64,000 nt of DNA from Xylogone sp. PMI_703 (taxonomy: Eukaryota; Ascomycota; Leotiomycetes), in assembly GCA_021399445.1 (NCBI GenBank), contig JAJTUQ010000001.1, positions 2,976,001 through 3,040,000 of the forward strand, read 5' to 3'. The stretch's first letter is position 1, and each line of letters opens with the position of its first letter. The position numbers and the translations under genes were made by a program. Under the pieces are notes generated by a model. It ran no database searches. It had not been told where the DNA came from and worked only from the letters and a program-made list of their open reading frames with translations. Below are positions 12,068-25,900 of the stretch, piece after piece.

Positions 12068-13720
12068 TTAACTGCTAGCCATTTGAGGGCATTTAGTTCT
12101 TTTATGCCCCATAACGTTACACTCTGAGCATGTAGGTGGCCGTCGCTGTAGCGCTGGCAAGCCTTCTGCCGGTATTGAAGGATTTGACTCTATCACCACT
12201 TCCTGAGCCACTTTATTCGATTCAAGCACTTCTAGAGCCTCTTGCTGTGTTAATGGGCCAGTATGGGGTATTGACTTTTTAGATCTTTTAGACTTTTCCT
12301 GCAAAGATAACACAGTCGCTTTCAATTGCTCGTTTTCTTTGGCCAAAAATATACGATCATGCAGAGATTTTTCGGACCCTTTAACCACCTGTTTTAGTGC
12401 TGTTTTAGTAGGTGTAGGAAAGCCATCTCGTTGAATAAGCATCATATGGAGAGCCTCATACTGTTTCTGCAATTGAACTGAATTGTGGGGTGTTTCAGGA
12501 ACCCAGTTTGTGCTAATATTGCTATGAGCACTCCCGGGAGGTGTATTAGTCTCTTCCACTTCCACACGTAATTTAGACAATATATGGTCTGGGTTATATG
12601 GAATCAAGCCAGTGCCTGCAAATCCTTGACAGATATTATTGGTTGAAAAGGTGATTTGACGCACAATTGGGTAAATTTCCGTAAAATCAAGCTTGTCAAT
12701 GTGGTGTATCTTGTTGCGCATTTTCGCTTCAACTGCACCACCATATGCACGTTTTAGAACAGCAAAACAGCTCACATCTAACGGCTGAAGGATATGAGAT
12801 GAATGTGGAGGCATACACATAACCAGAATCTTGTTATCAAGGCAATACTTGTCAAACTCAGGGGTCACATGGCTCCCATGGCCGTCAAGAATGAGCATAC
12901 GCCATTGGCCTTTGGTACGTGATTTTGTGGCTGGATCAAAGGTTTTTTGAAGCCAATCGAAGCCAATTCTATTATTGGTCCATCCATTATCACTTGTATC
13001 AAGACGCCAACCTTTTGGTAAAGTATCATACCATCCCAGTTGTATGTGTTTGCCTTTGAATATAATCAAAGGTGGCAACGCCCATCCAGAAGCATTTACA
13101 GCTTCAATAACAGTTACCCACTCTCTGTTCCCAGGTTGCAAAAGTGGAGGCTTGCCAAACGTATCAGAGGATGTGACTACTTTTGTAGTAGCAATTGCGC
13201 CCATAGCAAAGCCAGTCTCATCAAAATTATAGGTGTCCTCGTCTAGAATCCCATATTCAGTTTTCATTGCTATCATGCGCTCAAACCACTCTCGAATAAT
13301 CTTCGGATCTTCACATTTAGCACGTTTATAGTTATACCGGCGTATATATTCGGTTTTGAGCTCAGGGTGACGCTTCAAGAAGGGACTGAACCAGTTCTTG
13401 CCAACAGTGGAAGGAGTGGTAGGTTCACCGCGCTCAGAAATCAACAGATTAGCCATTGCTACTACACCAGAAGGTCTGGGGGGTAATCCTCGCTTTGCCA
13501 TAGAGATTATCCATTGTACAAGCGATTCCTCCTCAAGTTGAGTCATTTTAAAGCAATTGTTGTATACAGTTCCCAGTTGAGCGCGGCCCTGTAGCCGGTC
13601 ACAAAGTGTAGATCTAGGCACATCAAAAACGCGTGCGGCATGCCGAACAGACGTGATTTGTCGATTTTTTATCGCATTTATAGCAAGAAGGATCCTTCCT
13701 TCTTGATTTGGCGTTGGCAT
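12068..13720 (-). CDS. Fot1/pogo-type DDE transposase
   Basis: An intronless 550-aa gene filling the transposon. The N-terminus has a Psq-type helix-turn-helix (about 20-46, HAARVFDVPRSTLCDRL) and then a CENP-B/Tc5-type DNA-binding domain (about 62-150). The catalytic core has D167 (NFDETGF), D279 (LILDGHGSH) and D315 (ILQPLDVSCF). There are 35 residues between the last two, giving the DD35D spacing typical of Fot1/pogo elements. The C-terminus ends in a CX2CX4HX4C zinc knuckle (C531, C534, H539, C544). It should cut and paste the element by binding the inverted repeats. No stop, frameshift or missing catalytic residue is visible, so it may be active. The start is the Met in the context MPTPNQEGRILLAI, 70 bp inside the right inverted repeat. 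Confidence 0.97.
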   Translation of the reverse strand: MPTPNQEGRILLAINAIKNRQITSVRHAARVFDVPRSTLCDRLQGRAQLGTVYNNCFKMTQLEEESLVQWIISMAKRGLPPRPSGVVAMANLLISERGEPTTPSTVGKNWFSPFLKRHPELKTEYIRRYNYKRAKCEDPKIIREWFERMIAMKTEYGILDEDTYNFDETGFAMGAIATTKVVTSSDTFGKPPLLQPGNREWVTVIEAVNASGWALPPLIIFKGKHIQLGWYDTLPKGWRLDTSDNGWTNNRIGFDWLQKTFDPATKSRTKGQWRMLILDGHGSHVTPEFDKYCLDNKILVMCMPPHSSHILQPLDVSCFAVLKRAYGGAVEAKMRNKIHHIDKLDFTEIYPIVRQITFSTNNICQGFAGTGLIPYNPDHILSKLRVEVEETNTPPGSAHSNISTNWVPETPHNSVQLQKQYEALHMMLIQRDGFPTPTKTALKQVVKGSEKSLHDRIFLAKENEQLKATVLSLQEKSKRSKKSIPHTGPLTQQEALEVLESNKVAQEVVIESNPSIPAEGLPALQRRPPTCSECNVMGHKRTKCPQMASS

Positions 13721-13789
13721 TTTATATATTTGAGCGTGTGTTGATGTAGAATAATTGAGCTGAAATTGGTGGTGTTGGTAGATTTGATG

Positions 13790-13845
13790 ATTTGGTGGGG
13801 AGGTGGCCGGGCAGACCAGGTGGCCGGTGAGACCGGGAATTACGT
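13790..13845 (-). repeat. Right terminal inverted repeat of the transposon (56 bp)
   Basis: It is the exact inverted copy of 11961-12016 and ends in ...GGGAATTACGT followed by TA at 13846-13847. It lies just upstream of the transposase start codon, so it is probably also part of the transposase promoter. Confidence 0.97.
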
Positions 13846-15063
13846 TATGAATAATAATATCTTACTAATAAGAAGTCTGTTTGATTCAGCACAGCTCACC
13901 AAGCGTAGCTTTGTGACTGAGATTGGTTCATTTTTCTTATTCTTCATCCAGTTGCTTTTTACTCATTTCTTTCTGATGCTGACTTCAAATAATTCTACCT
14001 CTGACATCATTATTGGAATCATGGCGCTCGAATAGCCTATATGACAGCTGGCTTTGGATGTGTGGTTCATCACTCAACTCACATACGAGCCAATACAATT
14101 GTTCGGGTCCCTTAACAGTGGAGAGAAATGGGGCTGCGTTTGGATAGATGTGTCTTGTGCGTCTATGGATCTAAGAAGTGTTCTCGATATATATGCCATG
14201 TTTATAACTTATATCTGTCCATCCATTCATCCATTATCACTCTGCAGGATCACGAATTACATGTGATAAAATAGGCAAAAAAGAAAATAATGTGACAATA
14301 TATCATTACACAGCAGCTCATCTTGATCAAACTACAGTCAGGAGGGCTGACCATTTACCTTATTCAGCTGAACTCACCGCTGGCTTCAGCAAACCTATCA
14401 GGCATATCAGGATAAAATTTGTCAGACCATCCACAAAATTCCAACCGCTTGGGCAAAACCATCATCAATTTTGGCCAGGACTTAGTAGGTTATGTTAGGA
14501 TGAAGGACATCAGGGCTACGCGGTCTTTGCTGGTGGTTGTTGTTGAGTCGTTGATATCCAGTCGTCCCCAACTTGGCCACATTTCTAGCTTACAAGGACT
14601 CTGCTGCCGAACAATCCCTGGAGTAAACATGAACTCTGAACTATATCTCAGATACTTTTATTTCGTTTCTAACCACATTGATGAAAAGTGATACATGTTG
14701 TCCAGCGCATTCACACCCCAATTCTATACATCCCGCCGCGTAACTCCCAAATCTAGGAACCTAAACCTGGCCATACCTAGTCCAGATGGTGATACCTTTG
14801 TAAAATGAAATTATAATAAGCTGAGCCTCATACGCAGTACGAAGCAAAACCTGAGTGCAGCACACAAAGAAGAGAAACTTGGATTGAAACGGCCATCAAG
14901 TTCAAATTATATACCTAGAAGGCGAACGGGGGCCTTTCCCCATTCCAGAATTAATCCCTGCCAGGAATTCCTTTTAGGCCAGGATTACAAGGAATAAACT
15001 CCCCTCAACATATCATCATTACAAGGATGCAATCTTTGCATCCTTATTGTTCATAGGCTGGGT
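13846..15063. other. Intergenic stretch between transposon and UDP-Galf transporter gene
   Basis: About 1.2 kb, rather AT-rich, with only short unrelated open frames (at most 90 codons). The part nearest 15063 is the 3' flank of the transporter gene. Before the transposon inserted, 13848 onwards was continuous with 11958. I see no gene remnant or second transposon end. Confidence 0.5.
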
Positions 15064-16472
15064 TTATGCGCTTCCTACTGCGAACTTTGCAGCATCAATG
15101 TAGTTCTTGGGATCGGCATATGCTGGTGCGAAGCCACCAAGAAGAACAAAGATAGCAAATAGGAAGAGAACAAAAATCAACAGCTTTCGGAGAACTGGGC
15201 GTCGAGAACCCAAGTCAGCCCATTGACGGCCAGCCTCCGCAAAGTAACCCTTCAATGTGTCAGCTCCAAGCTTGTAGTAGACAAGACCGGAAAGAGCGAT
15301 GCCGTAACCAAAGATCTGGAGAGGAGTGATGATGGTTCCCCAGATAAGCATGGAGGCAACAACAAGGAGAATATCCTTCAAGACGCCGCAGAGGGTGAGG
15401 ACGAGACCAGAGGTCTTTCCGATCTAGTTAATGTTAGTAACAAGGTATCCTGCAAGAGTGCGAGCAACTTACGAGGAAGACAACAGAGACGTTCAGTAAG
15501 AATGCACAACTGGCGTTAGCAATCAGGGTATAGATACCAACTTCATAAATGTCTGCCATGGTCAAACCGGGAATCTCCCAGAAAAGAGCAACAAAGAAGT
15601 TCATGATAGCACAGACAGGTGCGAAGTAATACAATGAGACAAGGGGGTCCATCTTGAACTCAGCAGAGCTAAGAAGTCTTTGCACCATCACCAATCGGAT
15701 AGCTTCGAATACAATTCCTCCGCATTGGTATAGGAAGCCGATTAGAACAAAGTCAATCTCTCCGAAAGAGGCAATGATAACACCGATCACGATAAAGGAT
15801 ACGTTGAAGAGTACCTTGAAGTTTGGTTGCGCGGTGCCGAGAGCCCAGCTGACGAGAAGAACTGCGACGGGCATTGTAGCCTATGATATCGTTAGTAATT
15901 CCAAAACTAGCTATTCACAGGGTTGTATGTACCTTGAGCATTTGAATGAACGACACACTGAGGTAGAGGTATGTCAAATTACCGCAAATTAAACTCAAGC
16001 TGAAGAAAAGTCCAATAGGAACAATTGCTCGTAAATAGACGCGTCCGGTCATCTTTACTGTCTTTCGGCCATCTAAAAGATGGGTTGTTCGAGCAAGAAG
16101 CTGGGTCATGAGGGTTGCAAATGCAAGATGCCATGATGTGAGAAGAATAGGGAAGTCTGCGAATTGTCAGCAACTTCATCGCGCCAAAGTTCAGAAAGCT
16201 AACATACGGAATCCAAGGGTTGAGAGAATCCATTTATTATACAGAATAACACTTGAGCTGAGCGCGATCCAGGTACTATTGCCAGCTCCATCAGCAAATG
16301 TAACAACAACTTGATGATTATTGCTCGATCGGACTTACACCACATATGCTGCTGGATGCAGGGCTGGTTTTGCCGGCTCTTGCTTCTCAGCTGCGGGATT
16401 CACAGTTGGCAAGACGGGAGCATTAGCAGGTCTGCTGAGCTCTGCAGAGACGCGCGCCTTCTCTTCACCCAT
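15064..16472 (-). CDS. ugtA: UDP-galactofuranose (nucleotide-sugar) transporter, TPT/DMT family
   Basis: Five exons: 16472-16339, 16275-16208, 16156-15933, 15880-15473 and 15423-15064. The introns are 63, 51, 52 and 49 bp. They join in frame to 397 aa. The protein is a many-pass membrane protein of the triose-phosphate/nucleotide-sugar transporter family (about 10 hydrophobic helices), recognisable by SSSVILYNKWIL near the first helix, GNLTYLYLSVSFIQMLKA in the middle, and GKTSGLVLTLCGVLKDILLV followed by GYGIALSGLVYYKLGA near the end. Length and family fit Golgi UDP-Galf transporters (A. fumigatus GlfB, A. nidulans UgtA). In those fungi, from memory, the gene sits beside the UDP-galactopyranose mutase gene, exactly as here, where the mutase starts 2.3 kb away in the divergent direction. 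Substrate assignment rests on that neighbour; the family call rests on sequence. Another nucleotide-sugar or triose-phosphate substrate is the alternative. Confidence 0.9.
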
Positions 16473-18796
16473 TGTTCAAGTTTTCAAGAATCGAAGAGCA
16501 ATTGATGTGAGTGTAATCGTAGTTATGATTAAGGGGGCTGATTAGGCGGTAGAGACAACGATTAGATTGAAAATATAACGAATGACTTTGGCGCAATCTG
16601 TTCTGCCAGCAAATACACAGGTAAAGAAGAGTCTGGCCGAGATGGAAGACAACTCTGGTTCTCGAAGGCTTGGGTTGTCGAGGGGCTGGAAGGAGATGAA
16701 CAAGTTCCAAAGAGGTGGCCAATTTCTGTATGCCCGTAGTGATATTTCGGTTGGCGCTAGATAATCCTAACGCAACCCCTGATGAACAAGGAGGGACTAC
16801 GGTTTACTGCAAAAACTTCAGCCCCGGTCAAGAGCACATCATAACTGGAGCTTGTGTTTACCGTTATGCTTTTATCAACTAATCGCCGGTAGCAAATCAA
16901 GTGATCTTCAACATAAAAATATGGGTACTGCTGATCAGACCAGTGGGCTCATAGGTTTACGTGGCAGCCATTCGAAGATATTTCGCATTGATACGACTTG
17001 ATTGCGCACATCCGTTTCAGATTATTCTGGTTCCCATCACTTCCCATGAATTCAAATTCAACGACCTCCTGCTGTGTACCTAGTAACAAACAAGGAATTG
17101 CACACTACTGTGGATCTGGGTAGGGAGGATAGGCACCTACACACTACATATGTACTGTACACAGTACAGTCCTGCAGTTACGTCTAACTGTACTTGTGTA
17201 ATTGTTTGTTTACAAAGGGCTTTCTAAGGGGGAATGCATAAACACAGGTCTTTGTGAGCTGGTTAATACGAGGCACTGATGGAGCTCTGCATTATCTCCA
17301 TGACTCAGCAGAAACCGACTTCTCCGGGAAGGCAACAGTTGAATACAGTATTTTTGGATACGAAACGGAATATGGCGGAAGTAGAGAAGGATCCGAAAAA
17401 TACGGATGGTTCCTGTGCTGTACTTACAGCCAGCACTGAGAAGAAATTGGATCTGGGACTTATTGTCCAATCATATCCGCGACGTAACATAGGAGATATT
17501 ACCGCCACGGTAAGCCGCAATCCTTCCGGCTCCAGGTGAGAAGTCGCGAAGCACATGCTAAATCGCGCTGTGAAATAGGGTTGCAGTGTGATATGCATGC
17601 GCAATTTGCTCAGTGGAGATATCTCAGTGCGAATGTGGACCAGATATGGAGGCCTTTATTTCTCAATCAAGTTTTCACAAGAAAGGGAACTTTAAGATTC
17701 GAGCCCCTGAATTGGATCCTCAAGTACCGCGATTGCGCTGGAGATGTAACTTGCCAGAGCCTGCCGGAGCCACGATAAAACTGGGGCGACAGACGCCAGT
17801 CGCAATTAAACTGTGCGCTAGAATCTTTTTAGACCGGTATCAGGCTTGTGTCAGATCCAGAGTCCGCTTCTCCAGCAAATTCGTTACAATGGTGCCATGT
17901 AGCTCGAAGCTTTACCGCCATGTGCGACAAAAAGTCTTTAGGGAAAGAGATATGATGCTGCGGCGTCGGGATGCTACACCGTCGCACGGCACCCGTAAGT
18001 ACATGTACAATCTGGAGGCGCCAGCAAGGCATTGGAGATTGGGACATGCCGTATTTTGGATTCAGGTGGGGCCTTCCTGACCGTTTTACGGTGTTTACCC
18101 AATACAGTGAATTATTGTCGCTGTCGGCCAGCACTGAGAGCTATGCAGCTGGAGTTTTTGGGCGATACCACTAGGCAGCTCTATTCTTTTGTAGACAAGC
18201 CTTGAGAAGTCGCTCCTTGGCAAGACCCGAAGCTGACATTAATGTTCTGCACCTCGTAATCTGGAGTACCCCAAAGATTCGGACGGTCTCGACTTAGAAA
18301 TTAAGTTAAGCGTTGTTTGTATCATGAGCATATTGTGTCCCGTGTGCTGGAGAGCCCTTGCAGTCGAAATGATACCGCACAGCACAATGTACCAGTACTC
18401 TATCTTCGCACAGACAAGACAAAATGAAAGATCATCCCTCCGCCCTGTGTACCTCCAAAGCCAAAGCCAATGGATAAGGCTCGTGCTGGTCTTGTATCCG
18501 TCGGTAGCGTAACCCAGTCCCAGCGCAATCTTTTGGTGGCCGCTTTGCCCACAAACCTACCCCTGTCGAGGAAATTTAAGAGAGACCCCTCCAAATACTG
18601 CTCCTTGGGCGGCCCCTATTATTATTATAACTTATTTCACCCTCACCGTGTTTATTTACCTTGGGTTTCGGAGAATAGAATAGATATTGTCGATATAATA
18701 TCGTTATTTTCTTAGCAAAAATCTATACCCTCAATTTGCCAACTTGTTGCGAACATTTTTCACAGTTCCAGCTACAAAACGTCCCTGTATTTCAAA
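16473..18796. promoter_or_regulatory. Divergent intergenic region of the UDP-Galf gene pair
   Basis: This 2.3-kb stretch separates the start codons of the transporter (minus) and the mutase (plus), so it must hold both promoters. A near-palindrome of GTACTGTAC/CAGTACAG units lies at 17151-17170. Open frames up to 155 codons (17613-18080) have no recognisable domain and look fortuitous. Shared regulation of the two genes is an inference from their arrangement. Confidence 0.5.
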
Positions 18797-20687
<1,891 letters not shown>

Positions 20688-21465
20688 ATTAGAGTATTTA
20701 GATAGAAGACATAAATGTTATTGGTAGAGAAAAGCTTTGGACAGGACTTTCGAGCGATTCTGGGGATTTTGTTACGAGTTGACATGACAGGCATTTCAAC
20801 GAAGGGATATACGCATTTAACGAATATGTAGGGATGGCAAAAGATACACCATTAAGAGCTTCGGATCTTATTAGTTCGTCAAGTTACGCGTATAGAATAG
20901 ATGATGTTGCTGATCACTTACAGTGATCATTGAATGACTGCAACTGGCCCATAAGTGCACATTGTTTTACAGTTTTCGTACGAGTTGCAGTTGTCATGAG
21001 ACCACTAGTATCTCCCCGGATCGTTAAAGATATCTGGTATTACGTATATTTGTCATTTGAGCATTTTAAGGTTCCCTCTCCTCCAATCCCAGGGCAATTG
21101 CTTGTAGCTTAGTAGTGTTGAAGTTGTAGCTGTAATTAGAAGATCTCAAAAGAGGCTCGTTCACACCATCTCTTGTCACGACGCTGCAATTGACCATTCT
21201 ATGTATCGAGGGAATTTGTATGGTAACAATATACACTTCATAGGTTGGCGATTCTATTTATTTGGCACAAGCCTGTTTGGTCGCTCATCATCTGCACAAA
21301 AATTCATATGTTCACGAACATACAATTCACCTCTGAAACCAGTCTGACACCACATATTGGACAAAGTTCGTTAAAATGGTGAAATGAAGCATTTTTTGCT
21401 TGTTACGTGACTAATGCCATGATATAACCCCATACCGTACCCTAGTGACGCACAATAACACCTTT
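20688..21465. other. Convergent intergenic region (mutase / eL27 3' ends)
   Basis: About 780 bp between the stop codons of two convergent genes. It should contain both 3' untranslated regions. It is AT-rich and no coding frame is credible. Confidence 0.5.
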
Positions 21466-22133
21466 TTAAAATCCTGAAGGAGAACTTATGTTAGTTATCA
21501 TTCATATCAAATGCACTGAAGCGTGTAACATACTAAGAGGAGTGAAGAACCATCTGTTCTTCCCCGATGTGTATCTCTCCTCAAGAGCCTTCTTGACAGT
21601 CTTCTTCGCATCTTCCCGTTGAGACACTTCCTTGAATGTATCTGCAGTAACGACTCCCTTCAATCCTTCCAACTCAAGAGTGTATCGTGTGGGCATCAAA
21701 TGGTTATAGTTGACGACCTTGATGAATGGCTTGACCTTGCTGCGCTTGGCCTGGCGGGTCTTTGACATACGGCGGGTGATTTGGAGAGGGTAACGCTCAA
21801 TACCGGCGACCAAGGCGTGGGGATATGGGTGCGACTTGTTTCCGGTATCTTGGGGCTGGATGATCACGACCTGGATTGCCTCCCTATCAGCATTTTTTTC
21901 TCTACCGTTTCCATGCAACTCAAAGCTCTATCCGACCAATTCAAATATCCCAATTCCAGAAGACTGTCCAGTATCGTCCAGCGGGAGGTGAGAGATATGA
22001 TTTACCTTCTTGCCTGCATATCTGCCCCGGGTGATGATGGCAACTCGGCCAACCTTGAGGACTACATTGTATCTTGTCAGCTCCCTCCATTCTCTACGGT
22101 ATGTAGTATGCGCAAATTGCACTCACACTTCAT
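21466..22133 (-). CDS. rpl27: 60S ribosomal protein eL27
   Basis: Four exons: 22133-22127 (7 nt, ATGAAGT), 22061-22006, 21870-21534 and 21473-21466 (8 nt, ending in TAA). They join to 135 aa, the family's usual size. The protein begins [20 protein letters not shown] (KOW-type N-terminal domain) and ends [10 protein letters not shown]. The interior [20 protein letters not shown] and [19 protein letters not shown] is unmistakable eL27. The first join restores M-K-F from ATGAAGT plus TC. The last restores the invariant C-terminal L-R-F from CTTA plus GATTTTAA, over a 60-bp intron with a TAACTAAC branch site. Without these two tiny exons the frame would start late and end in a spurious [10 protein letters not shown] tail. 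It is a structural subunit of the large cytosolic ribosomal subunit. Confidence 0.96.
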
Positions 22134-22238
22134 CTCGACGGTCGATGTTGTCGAATTGTTGTCGTGTGGTTGCTGAGTTCGAAGATTGCCGAATTCTTTT
22201 TGGAATTTCCACTTTGTGCGGGTTGGGGCTCTAGCGAG

Positions 22239-22248
22239 ATCACGTGAT
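22239..22248. promoter_or_regulatory. Palindromic E-box ATCACGTGAT upstream of eL27
   Basis: A perfect 10-bp palindrome with a CACGTG core about 106 bp upstream of the eL27 start codon. Cbf1-type bHLH factors bind RTCACRTG and have been tied to ribosomal protein genes in several ascomycetes. The position suits a proximal promoter element. Function is inferred, not shown. Confidence 0.45.
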
Positions 22249-22917
22249 TAAAAGTATTGAGTACAAATTCCGTCGAGGTTACGAAAGTTAGCTCCGCGAC
22301 ATACAAACCCGCCATAAATGCGAAGGATTTGTAGGTATGCTCATGAAGATGCTCCTGATTGAATGGTAAAGGTGATGGCTACGATAACATGCTCTATTTT
22401 TCCTATTGAGAATGTTGGTAGGTATGCTGGTTTGCATAGCAACCACATAACAACGCCCAGAAATCCCTGCGGGCGTGGCAGAAGGATCATGATCATAGGC
22501 CAAGTATTTGTTATTTTGATTCTTGGTTGCTGATTTTCATCATAAAATTGTTCAAGTTATGTTTTTCATTGATTGGAAGGTAACATTGATGACGAATAGC
22601 ATCTGTGCTCTTGGTTGAGTTTTCGTGGGGGATACGTAGGAAGCTCATGCGCCAATCAACGCTCAGGGCGCTAGCTGGTTGTTGCCAGAGGTAAACAACA
22701 ATGTCAACACACACATCCTTGTCCTCTCGTTGTTATCTACCGCACTATTATTCCACTCTCCCACAATAACGAACCTCATGCTTCTTGAATTTGTGTAAAG
22801 GCGTTTTTATCTTGCTCTGTCTTTTCGAATTTGAGAGCACGTCTCATGGTTTGAGGCAAACCTTGCGTGCTAAACGCTCTATTTCATTTCACACTCCTCG
22901 TAACGCCTCACACCGTC

Positions 22918-25900
22918 ATGCCTTCTACAGATAGAGACCCTTCGCGGGACAGCGAACAGCGTATACGCCACCAAAGCTCAGCATCTTCTGATTATGGCAG
23001 GGCCATAGTACCAATGTATGAATAATTGGATCAGTTGAATTACTGCGCATTGCTAATTAACCTACAGGTGGGACAGCTCTGACCCAGAACGGGCTCCGCC
23101 GCCATTACCAATGAACCCCTCATCACCAAGTATTACCTCACGTCCGCACACCTCAAGTGCCATCCAGTCTGCACATGCTGCATTGGCTGAGAAGGCTAGA
23201 GAGAACTCGTACGTTGTAAGCGCTATATCCAAACGGATAGAAGCATCTCCGGAGCGGCCTCTGATCAAGAATGCTGCTCACAAGCGCATGCAATCTCTGC
23301 AAACGGGGACTGTTAGAGAGATTAGCAATCTGCTTGAGGGGAACACTGATCCCTTCAGTTCTCCAAGCCGATCACCAGAGAGAAGTCCTGTTAAGCCGGG
23401 ATCCCCAAACCCGTCGAGGGATATTTTCTATGATAGAGGCTCTCCAGAAAAACAATTCACAAAATCGGGGAAGTCAACTCCGACAAATGAAACTCCTCCT
23501 TTACGCCCTTCACTCCGAAAACAGCCACAAAGTATTCTTGGAGACAATTTCCCCCCACAGTCAGCTACCATGTTGGCCTTACAGACAATGGCTAGCAGAG
23601 ATCCTGATCCACCACATGCAGACGGCACTAATGGGTCTAATGCGCTGGTGCGCTCTCCAATGTTCGACGCAATCTCAAACCAGATCATGAGCCTCACTAA
23701 TATTGCTACTAGCCTCCAGAAGGAGATGGCTCAGCTCAGTAGGCGCAGCAAAGACAATGCAACCGACCTCCTTAGTCTTAAGGAAGCTACAAATGCAAGA
23801 GATGAGGACATCAGAAAGAGCCTTAGAGAGTTGCTCCTTAATCTATCCGAATCGAGTTCTCGAACCTCTAGCAACCCATACGGGGGCGGTGGATTGCTAG
23901 AAAGCAAACCACATGCTTCTCCACCAAGCGCGCACTCAATGAAGCCATTTAGTCTCCCTCGTATCCCTAGCCCCAGGAGCTTTGCTGCTTCTTTGGATAG
24001 AGAATCACTGGCGACTCCATCGTTATACAGCCCAGAGAACACAGCTACCGTTGCGCTCTTAGAAAAGATAGTGCGTGAGATGTCTACCTCTGAAGGACAA
24101 GATCTTCTAGTTTCTAGACTGTCCGAGGTAGCTGCCATAGTTAAACAAGATGGTTTATCTATCACAAGTAAGCTGGAAGAGCTGCTAGATTACGTCAAGA
24201 GCAACAGTTCGAGAGAAATCCTTCCTCTCAATGGAGGTGGCGCTGGCCATGGTAGACCTCGGAACTATAGTTTCGGACATCACCAACCTAGATTAGAGTT
24301 AGATTTTGAGTCACCAACTTCCGGAACTGTAGCACAAAGAGTGGATGCACTTGTTAGTGCCGGAGACAGAGGCGCCTCAATTCCATCTAATGCTTCGGAA
24401 ATCATTAATGAAGATATACTTAAGATAATCAGATCAGTCAAGGATAGTGTTGCTCAAGGAGGAGGCCTCACAGCAGAGGTAAAAGCTCTCGTCCGTGAGC
24501 TTCGAGGCGAAGTATTAGGAATGGGGCGAGAATTGGGCCGCAAACTCGAGGAGCTAAATATCGATAAGGATACCCCACGAGATGTCGCTTCTGAGAAAGA
24601 GGAGGTAGCTCGTATTGTTGAAGAAGGACTCTCGGAGTTGAGAGAGCATATGGATCAAATAATCCGTGAATGCCAGAATCAGTCTTCATCTCCAACGGTA
24701 TATCGTATTGATTACCAGGAAATCTACAACGCAGTAAGAACCGCGTTAAATGATAGACCGGCGGATTCCGAAAGGCCAGGCCTAGAGAAAGAAGACATTC
24801 TTGAGGCCGTGAGAGAGGCTTGGGAGAATTATAAACCAGAAATCGAGGTTCAACAATTCGGCTTAGAAAGAGAGGAGCTTCTGGCATGTGTAAAGGAAGG
24901 TATCCAACAATACCGCCCACAAGACGACACAGGGGAAGTCAGCGCAGCATCTCGTGAGGACGTGTTTGAAGCTGTTGTGGAGGGCCTCAAGAATTTCTCC
25001 CCTCCTAGTCTGCCCACAGGAGATAATATGTCCCGGGATGAGATAATAGACGCAGTACGAGAGGTTCTGGGAGAGTTTGAATTTCCGGCTGCTCCAGCAT
25101 CAGAACCTCAAATCACTAGAGACCACGTGGTTGATGCTGTTAAAGAAGGTCTCCACAGTTTCGATTTTGCTGCTAATACCACTGCTTTGACTCGAGACAT
25201 AGGTGGGAATGTCACGCGTGATGATATATTCGACGCTGTAAAAGCTGGTCTGGAGGGCAAACCAGTAACCTCGGATTCTTTCAACGCTGAAGTCATGGGT
25301 CGCGTTAACGAAATATTAGAAGTAATGCGCAAAGAATTCAAGGCCGTATCAGACGAGGCAAAACAAAATGTTGCCGCTCATGGAAGAGATACAGAGCAAC
25401 TTCTCGACGCCACTAAGGATGGTTTCGAGAACTTACGAGCCAATATTGAATCATACGTCGATCGTGCAGTAGGCATCAACAACAAAGAGGAGATCCTTGA
25501 TAGTCTACAACAAAGTTTCGACAAACTGCAGGAAGCTTTAACAACATCTATGGTCCGTTCAAGCGATATCCCTGGGAAGGATGAGATTCTTGATGGTCAT
25601 GAGAAGGTCCTTGAGAGTCTACGGGAAGGTTTCAATAAACTCCAGGAGACCATGACTACCTCTGTCGTTCGCTCAAGTGACATATCTAGCAAGGAAGAGA
25701 TCCTCGATAGTATTCGTGGCGAGTTTGACAAGCTTCAGGAGACAATGTCATCCTCAGTTGTCCGTTCCGGAGATACTACTTTCAGTAAGGATGAGATTCT
25801 CGAGACTATTCGCGACGGGTTCGATCGACTTCAAGAAAATATGGCCTTGTCTGTCGTTCCCGCTGGTAACACATCTAATAAAGATGATATCCTCAATGGC

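Larger units (their letters stand above)
11961..13845 (-). mobile_element. Complete Fot1/pogo-type DNA transposon (Tc1-mariner superfamily)
   Basis: The element is 1885 bp long. Its ends are perfect 56-bp inverted repeats (11961-12016 and 13790-13845) beginning ACGTAATTCCCGG. Both sides are flanked by TA (11959-11960 and 13846-13847), the target duplication expected for Tc1/mariner-pogo elements. It carries one uninterrupted transposase gene reading right to left. Identical repeats and an open gene mean a recent insertion and no visible RIP-type C-to-T decay. It sits between the histidine kinase promoter and the UDP-Galf gene pair. Confidence 0.97.

Noticed and set aside
17690..17720. tRNA B-box-like GATTCGAGCCC
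   Set aside because: No A box at the right distance and no cloverleaf can be drawn.
17613..18080. 155-aa frame between the transporter and mutase genes
   Set aside because: No recognisable domain, and it lies in the shared promoter region; it is more likely fortuitous.
21502..21533. Extended eL27 C-terminus [10 protein letters not shown]
   Set aside because: It is intron read-through; splicing to GATTTTAA restores the invariant L-R-F end.
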